Below, one piece after another: positions 24,301-35,784 of a DNA stretch of 64,000 nt. Below the pieces are notes generated by a model. That model saw only the letters and a program-made list of their open reading frames with translations. It was not told where the DNA came from and made no database searches. Source of the stretch: Hedera helix (Eukaryota > Streptophyta > Magnoliopsida > Apiales > Araliaceae); NCBI GenBank assembly GCA_947179155.2, contig OX359278.1, forward strand, positions 16,077,496 through 16,141,495, written 5' to 3'. A program made the position numbers and the translations under genes. Numbering within the stretch: the first letter of the stretch is position 1; the number at the start of each line of letters is the position of its first letter.

Positions 24301-24801
24301 TTTTGGGCTCACTTGTTTGGGTTACCAATTTAATTTCAATTAGACTCAAGATTGGGCTACACCAATTAATTTAATTGGGTTAAACAATTAAATTAGTATT
24401 GGGCTACTGGATATGCTTTATTTAATTTACCAATTCATGCTTCATTTAATTTCTTACTAGTTAGTCACTTTGAGCTACTAGTTTAAAATCACTTGGGTTT
24501 AATTTAATAACTCACTTGAATTAATTATATAATCCAATTAGACTCTTTTTTTTATAGTTAATTTGGCTAAAATAATTAGTTAACTACAAACCCAACGTAC
24601 AATGACTTGGGCTTGTTTAATTAATTCCTTCATTCTTTAATTTTTCTTTCTTGTCACATTTAATATATGAGAAATTAGACACAAATTTATATACACCTCA
24701 AATCACATAAATGTACAATTAATTCATATAAAAAATTTTCTTCATTGATAATTAGTTATAAATTCTAATTAAAATGTGGATTAAAATCCATGGTCATTAC
24801 A
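21350..24801 (-). mobile_element. Solo LTR, 3.45 kb, minus strand, TSD ACGAT
   Basis: Termini are TGTGACGTTCCC at 21350 and GGTCATTACA at 24801. ACGAT occurs immediately outside both (21345-21349 and 24802-24806). The LTR belongs to the same broad family as 16151-20856: the CATAACTTG block, TAATATTATTAAT repeats and CT-rich leader occur in the same order in reverse. A minus-strand TATA (CTATAAATAAG) lies near 23977-23987. It sits inside a CACTA reading frame that resumes on the far side. Confidence 0.92.
22440..22870. repeat. TAATATT/AATATTA degenerate tandem repeat
   Basis: TTAATAATATTTTA and its relatives recur about every 40-45 bp. The same kind of array is found at 19500-19680 in the plus-strand solo LTR, so it belongs to the LTR family and is not a local microsatellite. 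Confidence 0.75.
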
Positions 24802-25209
24802 ACGATTATGTTACGATCAACTTTAACACCTTCTTCAGTATCAAACCAGTGACATTTAAACGTAACTATCTTTTTATCCCAGGGATAATTGAGCACAATT
24901 ATTTTCTCTAAACATCCATAATAATTGGACTTAGAATTTTTGTAACAGTTGCCCAACACGACAGCGCTAGAATTGACTGATGTTAGTTCTTTTATCCCAT
25001 CGACCTTAAATCTGTATCCATTGATGATGCAGCCAGAAAATGAACTAATTAGTTTGTAAGATCCTTGGATGACATCTCTAAAACACTCATAAGCATTATC
25101 TTCTTCAACCATTATCTTAAACCATTGTTAAAAAATTTCAGTCGTGAATGCTTTTAACTGTGTTGCATTTAACCTCGGGTTTGCAGCATACGCTTCGTCT
25201 TCGAATGAA
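24802..25209 (-). pseudogene. CACTA transposase, DUF4216 region
   Basis: The minus-strand translation has the DUF4216 pattern: SGCIINGYRF, VVLGNC, and then IIVLNYPWDKKIVTFKCHWFD near the end. Upstream, FEDEAYAANPRLNATQ follows a recognisable 3' splice site (TTTTAG at 25210). The frame is cut at 24802 by the solo LTR. Beyond the LTR, from 21349 leftwards, the same frame continues with DDVFVLANQATQVYS, matching the DPFVLA-QAxQVFY end of the domain, and then stops at 21257. This confirms both the domain and the insertion point. Confidence 0.85.
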
Positions 25210-25284
25210 CTAAAACATTAATAACACGATTTAATTGTAGGTTACGCTTATAAATATTAAAATTTTATAAATACTAGTACTTAC
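25210..25284 (-). other. Intron of the CACTA transposase
   Basis: On the minus strand GTAAGTACTA opens and TTAATGTTTTAG closes a 75-bp AT-rich gap between two segments that both match the transposase. Splice consensus is intact. Confidence 0.65.
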
Positions 25285-25596
25285 GTTATATATGACGATA
25301 CTTCGGGCATATTTAGAAGCACGTATGTAGATACAATATTCAAATCTTTGTCGCTTAAGTACGTCACCATCTCATGGCCAAATGGTTTAGCCGGATAGGA
25401 GAATAAAACTAACTCATCAGCACGAGATTGGACTCTGACGACCTCATTTCGATTTAAACGATTATGCTTCTTTAAGACAACATCCTCAAAGTACAAGAAG
25501 TTGAAGTTGACAAGCTCTTCCTCCATATAACGCTCAGTAATAAAGCTCTCTACACAGGTTTTATTTTTTACTTTCTCCTTTAACCGATGCATGTAC
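25285..25596 (-). pseudogene. CACTA transposase, segment after DUF4218
   Basis: The minus strand reads MHRLKEKVKNKTCVESFITERYMEEELVNF, the pattern YMKxLKxxVRNKARPEGxIAExYxxEE that follows DUF4218 in plant TNP2 proteins. It is open for about 108 codons between two introns with GT-AG borders. Confidence 0.8.
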
Positions 25597-25677
25597 CTAA
25601 AATACAATGATTGAACATAAGATATTAAGAATACGAGTTATAAATATCATCAAAATTGAATATGTAGATGATATTAC
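25597..25677 (-). other. Intron of the CACTA transposase
   Basis: The donor GAGAG|GTAATATC and acceptor GTATTTTAG|GTACATG flank 81 bp. The upstream exon ends in the family motif YPFER and the downstream exon begins YMHRLKE, so the splice restores the expected order. Confidence 0.7.
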
Positions 25678-26288
25678 CTCTCAAACGGATACCTCTATCG
25701 ATATTGCACAGGTTCTCTATGCTTAAGTTTATATGTTAGATGGATAGACAAAGGCTCCATCAAGTCAAAGAACCCTGGAGGAAAGATCATTTCTAGCTTG
25801 CACATGGTCAACACAATATTTTTCTCCATCTGCTCCACATCACTGTACCTTATAACCGTTGAATATATATCCCAAAAGAAATTTGAAATTTCAGTCAAGA
25901 CATCTACAATTTTTTTGGGTAACATCTCACGAAATACAATTGGCATCAACTTTTGCATGAATACATGACAATTGTGACTTTTAAACTCAATAATTTTCAA
26001 TTGTTCAACCTTACTGCAACGAGATATGTTAGAAGCATATCTATGTTGGAGCTTCAACGTACTTATCAACTTGCAGAAGTCTTCAACCTGTTGCTTGGTT
26101 AGACAAATTAGTGCTTTAGGTTTTGAGTGCCATAAATCCCACCTTATGTTAAGTTCATCCAAATCTTTTCGTGACTTGTCATTTTCTTTTGTTTTATCAC
26201 TCGCATCTAGCACGGTGTAAAACAAGTTCTCAAATACATTCTTCTCTGTACGCATCACATTTATACAATGACGAACTAAAAGTGTCAC
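25678..26288 (-). pseudogene. CACTA transposase, DUF4218 domain
   Basis: About 197 codons are open on the minus strand, beginning LLVRHCINVMRTEKNVFEN (family pattern LLRHNLDVMHIEKNVCEN). They run through KSHNCHVFMQKLMPI (KSHDCHVLMQ-LLP) to NIVLTMCKLEMIFPPGFFD and HREPVQYR, all landmarks of DUF4218. A stop replaces the tryptophan of the following YRWMYPFER motif. The start given is only where the open frame begins; homology continues upstream through a stop (FFELLY, stop, VTLLVRH). Confidence 0.88.
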
Positions 26289-27236
26289 CTAGTACAACAA
26301 CTCAAAGAACAAGGGCGAGTATGTCCAGTTATGAGTCTTTCCATAACTTATTACTCTCAACTTACAGTGTTCCTTCCTTGGTGATGGAAATTTCATATCA
26401 TTTAGCCAGCTCACAACCTCGCTGCTTTATAATCGACCGACAACCCCATTTTTCTCTGTCTTTCTATTGAACTATGCAGACATTTTTCTATAACTGTAAT
26501 CAACAGGCAAGAATCTTCGAACAGTTTTAAAGAAACTAGTTTTCCACTCATGCTTTAGTGGCGTGTGCCTCACACATCCTCCATACAGACTGGACATGAA
26601 TATTTCCCGTGAGTCGACCAACCACTGATCATTCCAAGTGTCGGAAAGTTAGTGATAGTCCACAACAAGGTTGCCTTTATCATAAAATTTTGCTTAATCG
26701 ATTTGTCATAAGTCTGGACCCCCGTCTCCTACAATATCTTAAGTTCATTGACTAACGGCCTGAGGTATATGTTTATGTCCTTTGTAGGACTCTTATCCCC
26801 GGGTATGAATAAAGTCAAGAATAGATAAGGGTCCCTCATGCACATTGACGGTGGCAAATTATAAGCTACCATTATAACTGGCCAAACATAGTAGGGCTGA
26901 CTAAAATTATTAAATAGGCAAAAGCCATTTATAGCCATGCCAAGCCTAACATTCCTAACTTCCCCAACAAATTGTGGAAAAATTTAATCAAACTTCTTCC
27001 ACTCATCTCCATCCACGGGGTGAGTCAGCTGACCAGGCACGACATCCCTTGTTCTATGTCAACTCATATGATCAGCAGTATGGGCCGACATGAATAGACG
27101 CTGGAATTTTGGCGCAAGAGAAAAGCACCGTAAGATCTTCTTAGGGACACGCTTCTCATTCCCCTCACGTTTAGTCATATTCTACCGATGTAGGTTGCAG
27201 ATATCACACTGCACTTTATCTTATTGGCTTGGTCAT
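26289..27236 (-). pseudogene. CACTA transposase core (transposase_21 / TNP2)
   Basis: In several frames the minus strand gives KREGNEKRVPKKILRCFSLA, PKFQRLFMSAHTADHMS and VRLGMAINGFCLFNNF. It continues with PYYVWPVIMVAYNLPPSMCM, IPGDKSPTKDINIYLRPLV and GMISGWSTHGKYSCPVCMED, and ends HNWTYSPLFFEL. These are the ordered landmarks of the TNP2 core. Frameshifts occur near 27050, 26730 and 26590 and several stops are present. The TNP2 homology stops abruptly at 27236, where the Copia-like insertion begins, and resumes at about 29397. Confidence 0.87.
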
Positions 27237-28796
27237 ATTCTAACATTGTGTTTTGATGATGACTTTGTTATTATACTAAACCTTGTAATTTTTATACTAG
27301 ATTAATACAATAGGTCATGCGCAAAGTTGGACTGCGAATGCATGCAGTAGACTGGATTACAAACTGCATTACAGTACATGCTAAAAATCGAAAAGCTTAT
27401 GGACTTGTAATGAAGACTTATATTGGATTTCTAGGTTATCAATGTAAGATCCTAACTTTATTTATATCTCAATCAAGACTCTAGGATTTGCATTATAATT
27501 TGTATTGCATGGAAATAATTAATTTGGCTTTTGAAAATAATAATGATCAAATATTTAATAATGATAGTTAAATGAAAAGGTTGAATTTTAATCCTTTCCA
27601 AAATTAGAGGAGTTAATTTGAAAATAGATTTTAATAAATACTTTCTAAATAAAATCTATTATAATAAATTTTGGAATTGATTCTTTTTATTTGACTTTCC
27701 ATAATTGTCTTGATTAATTGAGCTAATTTATTTTTATATCTTTATATCAATTAATCATTTTATTTGACTTTTAATAATCATGGAATTAATAAATTAATTA
27801 TGGAAACAATTATGTGGGTTTTCAAAATTAATATAAAAATATTTTTAGAGTTAAATTTTAATTATTACTAAATTTTACGAAGATGTTTGATAATTAGAAT
27901 ACTTAATGATACAGCTCCTTCTATAATGAATCTATATATTTTCATCCTTTGGATTCATTTATGTCCATAGTGAATGGTTAATGACCTACTTTAAATCCTT
28001 TATTTATTAAGCATTATGATATATAATGGACCTACCTTAGCAGGATTCCTTAACGTGATTCGTTAAAAATAAATGAATGATTACAAGAAGTCAATTAGCA
28101 AAGTAGGATTCTTATTACTTTATTGGGTGAAACTTGTATGGACGTGTGATTGATAAATTGGCTAAGAATTAGTAACTGACAGTATGTAACGGTTGGGAAT
28201 CAATTAGCAAAAGAAGAATCATTCCTTATCTATTCTGATTTCTGTATTCTCTAGCAAAGTAAATTAAGCTTTATCGTTTATAATATCAATTTGCAAAGCT
28301 AACTCTCTGCCTAAATTAAGCAGTCCAACGAGTAAATCAATGCCTATTTCATTCTGATTATCCAACGGTTATATAATATTAAGCAAACCAATTATGGATT
28401 AATCTTCTCCTAATTGCTAATGGTTATAGTATTCATCTCTCTTCTATAAATTGGGTCAAAGTCGTGAGTTGAAAAAAAGACAAGATAGCATAATAAAAAG
28501 CAATACATATTCTGAAATTCACTTCATATACAATTTTAAAAAGGCTACAAAATTTTCAATTGTGGAGTATCATTAAAAGGCTGCTGCACTTCAAGCTCAT
28601 TGTTAATTTTCCAGCTTTCATGTTTTTTAACCGGTTTCTTTAACTTGAACATTGTATATAGATTTGAGTTTTGCATCGTTGATATAATTATTACTTTGAT
28701 TATAGCTTATTTTGTAATCATTATCTAATTATTTCAAGGTCATTTGATAGACTAAGTGTGTAGTCTATTGAGTTGTTACAAATAAATTTCAAGTGA

Positions 28797-28905
28797 GCAT
28801 TGGTGCTCGGGGAGAATAAGTTCTCAAGGAAAACATAAGTGCTTGGGGTGCATAGGTTTGCAAAAGGTGAGTAAAGGTACTCGGGGAGGATAAGTCCTCA
28901 AAAGT
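28797..28905. repeat. GTGCTCGGGGAG-type motif repeated three times
   Basis: TGGTGCTCGGGGAGAATAAG, GTGCTTGGGGTGCATAGG and GTACTCGGGGAGGATAAG occur at about 35-50 bp spacing in the 3' part of the Copia-like LTR. Confidence 0.6.
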
Positions 28906-29124
28906 TGTGGGAATTTATTTTGTAAAAGGAGTTTAATTTTAAACCAAAGTGATTAATAAAAGTGTCTTCAATACTAATTGGTATTGAACGTGGATTAGGC
29001 CACTAGAGTAGAGGTTAGGAGCTGAACCACGTAAAAATTTATTGCATTCATTTGGTTAATTGTTTGACATTATTCGTTCGTTACATGTTTTATTTTTGAA
29101 TTGTAAAACCCGATTTGAATACTT

Positions 29125-29126
<2 letters not shown>

Positions 29127-29182
<56 letters not shown>
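29127..29182. repeat. (TA)n microsatellite, 56 bp
   Basis: A perfect AT dinucleotide run within the Copia-like insertion. Confidence 0.97.
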
Positions 29183-29184
<2 letters not shown>

Positions 29185-29396
29185 CATAAAAAAATTATCT
29201 ACATAAACTCAACATTTCATTTTTTACAAATAAAATTAATTTCAAACACTTCAATAAAATAAAATAGTTGAAACTGTCATCTAACAAGCTGAATTCATAT
29301 ATACGACAGACTGCATTCTTTACAGATTATTGAATTGCAAATATTTGATATTATTTGTTCTCACACTTATTCAACCTCCCTTCTAAGTGTGCCTAC

Positions 29397-30192
29397 TTGA
29401 ATTTCATATCTCTGTCATTCACATAGTATAACATACAATCCTACTCACAAGCAACAATATTTTCATAGCCTAGGTTCAACCCCTTTACCATCTTTTTCAT
29501 TTCATAATAATTCCAGGGCAAAGTGCCTTTGATAAGAAGTTGCTGATAAGGCAAAACAAGTCATTGAAACCTCTCTTCTTGCTACAGTAATGCTCATTCT
29601 TGAAGTGTAAGAGTTTTGTCATTACAGATAGCTTAGTGTACTTATCATTTCTATCGTACAATGGGACTGTAGATTCAGATAGCATCTTGTAAAAAGTAGC
29701 TGCCGTGTTATTTGACTCTTGTTAAGCATTGCTTGAAGACTACTCATTTGCACCCTAATCAATATTGTTAGGCCCATAAACATCAACCAACTTCTCCATA
29801 GCATCATAGTTATCACCGTACGGATCCTCGTGAATTGGTTAGTCTACACTATTGATCATTTTCTTGGCCTCAGCTGATTCCCCGTGATGAATCCATATAG
29901 AATAGCTATCCATAAACCCACACAAAAATAAGTCAAACTTAATGTCGTCGACTTTCTTCCAAATTAGGTTTTTACACTTGAAACACGGGCATCTCATCTT
30001 TTCGTTCAAAGTATCAACATGTTCATTTGCAAAATTTAAAATGTTGGTCACCCTATCACGGTACTCAAGTAGTAATCTCTTACTATCAACCGGTATCCTA
30101 TGGTACATCCAGCTTTGGTCGCCTGGCATCTTTAACTGAACAAAAGGCACTCTCAAATTAACCAGGGTGATTAGCATATGTGTTGTATGCAT
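29397..30192 (-). pseudogene. CACTA transposase, N-terminal part (transposase-associated domain)
   Basis: The minus-strand frame from 30192 contains DQSWMYHRIP, ILNFANEHVD and MRCPCFKCKN, then FDLFLCGFMDSYSIWIHHGE. This is the cysteine-containing transposase-associated domain (DRSWMY ... CPCxKCxN ... GFxxxYxxWxxHGE) found at the N-terminus of TNP2 proteins. After a stop and frameshifts, KLSVMTKLLHFKNEHYCSKK and a MKKMVKGLNLGYENI-like stretch connect it to the core. The assigned start is the first in-frame ATG before the domain. Confidence 0.85.
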
Positions 30193-30523
30193 GAATCCTA
30201 CATATCTTCAGCTCCTAGTTATTAGGGTCAGGCTTCTATCCTATTCCTAGATGCGTCTCCTCACTAGTGCCAACACCTTAAGAACTTTTCTTCTAATTCA
30301 AGAAAATTTTGACAGCACCTCTCCATGGTCTCCAAGTACACCAAATAGACCACATCAACGTAGTCTAAGTATGCACTCAGAGAACATGTAGATATATCAG
30401 TTGAAAAGTCTTCAAAACAAACAAAACATACTCAAGTTATTGGCATAGGCCTAACTGAGAGACATAACTTCTAGCAACAGTCTCAAACGGGGGACTATTC
30501 GGCATTCACTCCTAGTGAGTGAA
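30193..30523. other. 5' flank of the CACTA remnant
   Basis: No coding homology is seen. The segment lies between the transposase N-terminus and the solo LTR. GGGGACTATTCGG-CATTCACTCC at its end has a relative at 34747-34785. Confidence 0.5.
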
Positions 30524-33500
30524 TGTAACGACCCCAAAATTCGACTCACTCTATTCCCTTGAATTTTGTATTTATTATACATTATCTTCATAACGTCCAA
30601 ATTTCGGTCCGTTAATAAATCTTTAATCACCTTAATTGATCCATTAGCTGATTTCAAAATCATCAATTACCAAATTTTCGGTATAAATTTTTCTTTTTCT
30701 CAATCATTATATTAAAATATTTGATCATTTAAAACTTTGTATCTCGATCCTCATCCCTGGATCGCAACCTTTACTTATTCTTTCTATTACAGGTGTCATA
30801 ACGCTCAACATTAACCAATTAATATCATTTATATCCATACAATATTCTTATGTCGTAATTCATAGTCAGACATATAATAGTCTCTATCATAATATTCATG
30901 TTGAACAATTACAGTTCACAAGTTAAACTATACTCGTCATATTAGGATCCAACTTATCTGTACCTACAACATATCAATATAACTTTGACAAATTATCCAC
31001 CTTGAATCATAATATAAACATATAATAATAACATTCACAACCTTTTAGGAAAATCCGTCTCTATATAATCCGTTATTCTTGAAATTCATTTCTTTCCTGC
31101 AAAAATGTTTATTAAGCAAGTAATGAGCACAACGGCTCAGCAAGTTCAACAGTTTATGCTTCACGTAGCACATAGCTTATCATGTTTTGTGTGTGTCATA
31201 CATCATGTGCTTGTGCTTCTATTATAGCAAAATATGTCATATATATTCATATCGTTGCACAAAATACACATTGTGGTCATATTAATCACGTATCACATAA
31301 CACATAATTTGTATGTATTTAAAACAAGAGTTGCATATCATAACAATCCAACATTTAACATAAAAGGACTGAAGAACTTGCCTGACGTCCAATTATTTAA
31401 TTGATAGCTTAAAACTCTCTCTCGATCAACTTATGATCATAAAATAATCAAATGATAATTATTTATCTCTTATGATTTTAATTTAATTAATTAATATCAT
31501 CTCTGGACCAATTATTAAATAATAAGGTTAATTAAATTAACCCCGTTCCCTAATATTTTCATAGAACTTAATATCAAACATATTCACTACGGACAACCCA
31601 GCTCATCGGATAAATTTTAGCATAATCAGTTGTCCAGATTTTCATTTATTCCTTTTCTAAACTTTAAACTCATTAGATTAATATTTAAAATATTTAAATA
31701 TTAATCCCCAATATTTAATATTTTTACAAAAATATTAAATTTAATGCCCACACATCATTTCTATATTTTTAGTATTTTTCTATAATTTTTTAAACAATTT
31801 TTAAACATTTATTTCATTAAAAATCACTTCTGAGGGCATTTATGTAATTTCCGTGGTCAAAGGGACAAAATTGGCATTTTCCGGAAAATCAGGGGCATTT
31901 CCGTAAATTTCGCAACGTTAGGGACATAACCGGAATTAACCGAAAAGTCCAGGGCATTTTCGTACTTTCCGCGCTCCTAGGGACACGCTGGGTATTCACC
32001 GGAAAGGCCAGGGGCATTTTAGTCATTTTGCCCAAAAACGCGGCCGCGCATTGCGCGACCCATCCCTGTCATTCCAAAACGACGTCGTTTGGTGGCCGGT
32101 TCCGGAAACTTCTACCCCGCGTCGCGCGGACCGCCCTTACTGCCCAAAATGGCGTCGTTTTATTACCGCGTTTTTGAAGAATTCGCCCGCGCAATGCGCG
32201 GCGCACTGTTCCCTTTCTTCTCTCTCGGCAGACAGCAACAGTACACCAACTTAGCCAAAATAATCCATTTTTGCTCACTTTTTCACCACAAACAACTCTA
32301 AAAGTCCTATAATTTATAGATATACACCTATAAATTATTTAGAATAATTATTTTAATTATCTATAATTTTTTCCACACACTTTATTTAACAACAAAATCA
32401 CATAAATAAATTAAATAAAAATATTTATACCTTCCAAAGAGTTTTCTCTATCCATGTTGGCACCAAAACCTCATCTCTTAGCGTCATGGAGGTTGCCGGT
32501 AGTCTCGGTGGTGGTCTCGGTGATGGGAGAGAGAGATAGTTATGTTTTTGTGTGTGTTTGTTGCTTTTTTTTTTTTTTTTTTTCCTTTTCTTGCTTTTGC
32601 TTTCTTTTATAGCCAAACAAAACTTAACAATTTTGTAAAACAAATTCACTTTCGCTGCCTTTAACCCACACAATCCAGCTTTCTCTCTCGAATTTTCCAT
32701 GCATAATTAATTATTTAAATACATTACGTAATTATTTCGTGTAATAAATATTTTATATAATGTATATAAAATATTTATTTTAATTCACCAAAAATCATAT
32801 CATGATTTATAAATAATATTAACACCTCTTTTGGGTACTTTTCTTGACAAATTTTGTACACGCATAACGCCATGCATGTAATTATATGAGGTAATTTATA
32901 CCTCCAAGAATCATAAATTAATTCATAGGACATATAAAAATTATTTTTCATAATTTTTCACTTCATTACTTGGACAACATATTACACTAACATGTTCACG
33001 TTTTTAAAATATTATCCTTCATAAAAGTTATAACAATTCAATTATGCATAAACATAATTTTTTATGAATTAAAGCATTCCTTTTTCCTCATTTAATTTCA
33101 TTTCTATACATTTCACATTAATTTCTTTATATATAAATTATATAATTTAATATTATATAATTTATATATTTACATTCTCCTTTCTTAAATAATTTCTTAA
33201 TTTCCTCCAACCTTATTCTATTTAATCACCTTATATAAATTATAACATTACTCTTATATAATTTATATAATTATTATTTTCTTCATACCTTATTTTAATT
33301 TCCTTATATAAATTATATAATTTATTATTATATAATTTATATAATTACTTTTCCTTCTCAATTAAATTCTAAACTTCCTCCATAATTCTTAATTAAAATT
33401 TAAAATCAATAATTACATCTTTACCAACTTTTTCCTTAACTTTTCATAAATTTACGGATTAATTTGACTATTAATCCCTTAATTCTCATAATTAATGAAA

Positions 33501-33883
33501 TCTATAATTATCAATTAAACATAACACACATATATAAATGTATATATATAAATATATACATATCTAATTCCTGCATTTCACATTACCACATAGCCTTAAT
33601 TAAATTATAATTTCTGCATTTTCATAATAATTTAATTGTGCAATTTATTGTATAATTACCTGAAATTTCTCTTATTCTTCATAAATTGTTTCCAAACAAT
33701 TTATTTACTTTTAAATTATTTTAAATCAACACAAATCATCACCATCTCTGTACAGATTTAATTAAATCTCATCACATACCTTAATTCACATAAAATAATC
33801 ATTTATTTAACATCCTCGATAATTTTATTAATTAAATTCTCATTTGATATTATTAAATAATTCTGAAAATTCGGATTCTCACA
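30524..33883 (-). mobile_element. Solo LTR of the LARD family, 3.36 kb, minus strand
   Basis: Bounded by TGTAACGACCCC (30524) and GGATTCTCACA (33883). It is the reverse of the 5' LTR at 8949-12365 along its whole length, with the same end sequences, about 53-bp repeats, GC palindrome cluster, TATA position and ATTATATAA palindromes. The flanks are GTGAA (30519-30523) and ATGAA (33884-33888), a 5-bp target duplication with one change. No internal region is present, so it is a solo LTR. Confidence 0.87.
32038..32205. repeat. GC-rich palindrome cluster, second copy
   Basis: GCGGCCGCGCATTGCGCG, CCGCGTCGCGCGG and CCCGCGCAATGCGCGGCG alternate with AACGACGTCGTTT and ATGGCGTCGTTT. This matches the cluster at 10697-10865 in the opposite orientation. 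Confidence 0.85.
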
Positions 33884-34099
33884 ATGAATGTCGAACGGAT
33901 TTTTAAGTTCCTAACCAAACTACATGCACAAGTGATTTGGAACTTATTAGTTTAGCTCGTGTAACTTTGCAGAATGATACATTGCAGGTTGGAGATACTA
34001 TATACAGGCGCTCCTTAATTGTTATTTATGTGAAAATTCTTTCAATAAATTCAATTATCTTATTAATCCATTAATTTATTTTTTTATGTAAGTATGATG

Positions 34100-34312
34100 G
34101 CAGCGGTGGATATGGTGGTGGTGGTGGAAATTACGTAGGAGGTGGTGGTGGAAACGATTATTACAAGTGTGGTGAGATTGACATATGACAAACGAATGCT
34201 AATTAGCCCGTCACGGAGGTGGTGACTGTAGAAGGTATAGTGGTGGTGGTTGCTATTGGGGAGGAGGGGCATTTTCCCCTAGACTGCCTGAGCTCACTCA
34301 GTTAGAATAAGT
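34100..34312 (+). pseudogene. Glycine-rich zinc-knuckle protein fragment, plus-strand arm
   Basis: Glycine-rich coding (GSGGYGGGGG, NYVGGGGG) leads into YYKCGEI, the first half of a CCHC knuckle, after which a frameshift and stops end the reading. Glycine-rich linkers joined to CCHC knuckles are typical of plant cold-shock-domain/GRP2-type nucleic-acid-binding proteins. The cold-shock domain itself is not present here, so the family assignment is an inference. Confidence 0.6.
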
Positions 34313-34545
34313 TTTATGTCTCATTCTAAAGGCATTCTGAGGGGAAGTACCCCTCCTCCCCGAAGTTGTAGCAACCACCTCCACCACCACCATTATACCT
34401 TCCACCGCCACCACCCCCGCGATCACCCGATAATATTCATTTGTCATATGCCCAATCTCACCACACTTGTAGCAAGCGTTTGCCACCAACACCTCCTACA
34501 CCACGGCTGCCACCACCATTGTATCCATCGTTGTCATTATACCGT
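34298..34545 (-). pseudogene. Glycine-rich zinc-knuckle protein fragment, minus-strand arm
   Basis: The minus strand reads CYKCGEIGHMTNEYYR, a CCHC knuckle (C-X2-C-X4-H-X4-C) whose last cysteine is replaced by tyrosine. It then passes into GGT/GTG-rich DNA that encodes glycine in another frame. It is the inverted partner of the plus-strand copy. It is not expressed as a protein in any obvious way. Confidence 0.6.
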
Positions 34546-34790
34546 CTATGAAAAGGAAGCCAGATTAATAAATCAAGAGAGAGAACAAAATTTATTAGAA
34601 GATTTTTCCACATAATGAACAATTAGGGATATGCCCGTATATAGTATCTCCATTCTGTAATGTATCGCTCTGTAAAGTTACATGAACTAAACCACATGCG
34701 GGTTTCTAAGCTTCTAACCAAATTACATGCACAAGTGATTTGATTCAATTGGGACTATTCGATATTAACTTGTTAGGAGTGAATGTCAAA

Positions 34791-35720
34791 CGAGTAACGT
34801 TCTACGAAAAATATTGATGCTTAGGAGTATAAATAAATAATTAAAGAAAAATTTGATGAATTAATTGGACAGTTGTAAAAGACAGTTGTCGTGTCATTTG
34901 ATTTAAGTATATTTGGTCATATTTAATTTATTTCTTTATTTTATTTAAGTAAATTTCGTCACATTAGAATATTCTTATTTTATTTTATGAGCCACTAAAA
35001 CTAAGTAAATGCGACTTAGTTTATTATATCATAATATTTAATTTAATTTTTTATTTTATTTTATTTTATTTTATTTTATTTAATGTAATTAAATTAAATT
35101 ATTTTATTTTATTTTATTTTGTTTTGTTTTATGTTATTTAGATAATTTGTATTATATAATGTAATTTAATTTAATTATTTTACTTTACTTTAATTATTTT
35201 ATTTTATGTTAGTTCATTTCATTTTATTTTATCAGCAGAAAACTAAGTAAATACTATTTAGTTTATTTTAATATTAGAAAACTAATAAAATACATAAATA
35301 GATGTAGGGGCCCCAAATGTTGCAATTGAAGAATTCTGACAGAAATTCTATCAAAAATTTTGTCAGAAATAGAAAATATAACATCTAATATAAAAGCTAT
35401 AATTTCATAAAAGAAAACCAAATTGAAACAATTATCAGATGTTATACACTAACAGAAGCTGCAATTGCACAAAATAAACCCAAATGATAATTTCCCATAC
35501 ATATTAATCCCAATTAATGTGCACTACAATTAATCCAATTTGCAGAACATCAATAATCCTAATTTTTGCAACAAAATTTACATAATTAACACAAATTATC
35601 CCAATTTTAGCAACAATTCAAACTAAGTTCCAATTTTAGTAACAGTTCAAATTAAGTTCCAATTTCAGCAATTTCACCAATAATAGATACATCCCTTGTA
35701 ATTTCAAACCCATATATTTA

Positions 35721-35784
<64 letters not shown>

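Larger units (their letters stand above)
27237..29396 (+). mobile_element. Probable solo LTR, Ty1/copia-like, inside the CACTA element
   Basis: The CACTA reading is broken between DKVQCDICN (27236) and NDRDMKF (about 29397), so about 2.16 kb is inserted DNA. It begins close to TGTTTTGATGATGAC (27249), a start typical of plant Copia LTRs. A TATA (TATAAATT, 28445) is followed by a leader, and the end ATTCAACCTCCCTTCTAAGT resembles Copia LTR 3' ends. No coding region is seen. Target duplicates could not be fixed, so the ends are uncertain by about 15 bp. A (TA)n tract lies at 29127-29182. Confidence 0.55.
21257..30490 (-). mobile_element. CACTA (En/Spm) DNA transposon remnant, interrupted twice
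   Basis: Minus-strand fragments line up in the order of a plant TNP2-type transposase: the transposase-associated domain (30192-29840), a connecting region (29800-29397), the transposase_21/TNP2 core (27236-26290), DUF4218 (26288-25281) and DUF4216 (25210-24802, continuing at 21349-21257). Stops and frameshifts are spread throughout, so the element is inactive. Insertions are the solo LTR 21350-24801 and a Copia-like LTR at about 27237-29396. The terminal repeats were not found; the 5' side ends near the solo LTR at 30524. The boundaries given are approximate. Confidence 0.82.
33950..34700. repeat. Inverted duplication of a glycine-rich zinc-knuckle gene fragment
   Basis: The left arm (about 33950-34312) and right arm (about 34316-34700) are reverse complements with moderate divergence. 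The outer part pairs GAGATACTATATACAGGCG with its complement near 34645-34665. The inner part pairs the two zinc-knuckle copies, with almost no spacer at the centre (about 34314). If transcribed through, it would fold into a hairpin of about 370 bp. Confidence 0.8.

Noticed and set aside
34084..34615. An intact glycine-rich RNA-binding protein gene
   Set aside because: Both copies are frameshifted, one knuckle lacks its last cysteine, and they lie in an inverted duplication without an RRM or cold-shock domain.
35522..35536. CACTACAATTAATCC as the left terminus of the CACTA element ending at 40514
   Set aside because: Beyond CACTACAA it does not match the right terminus, and subterminal motifs do not follow it.
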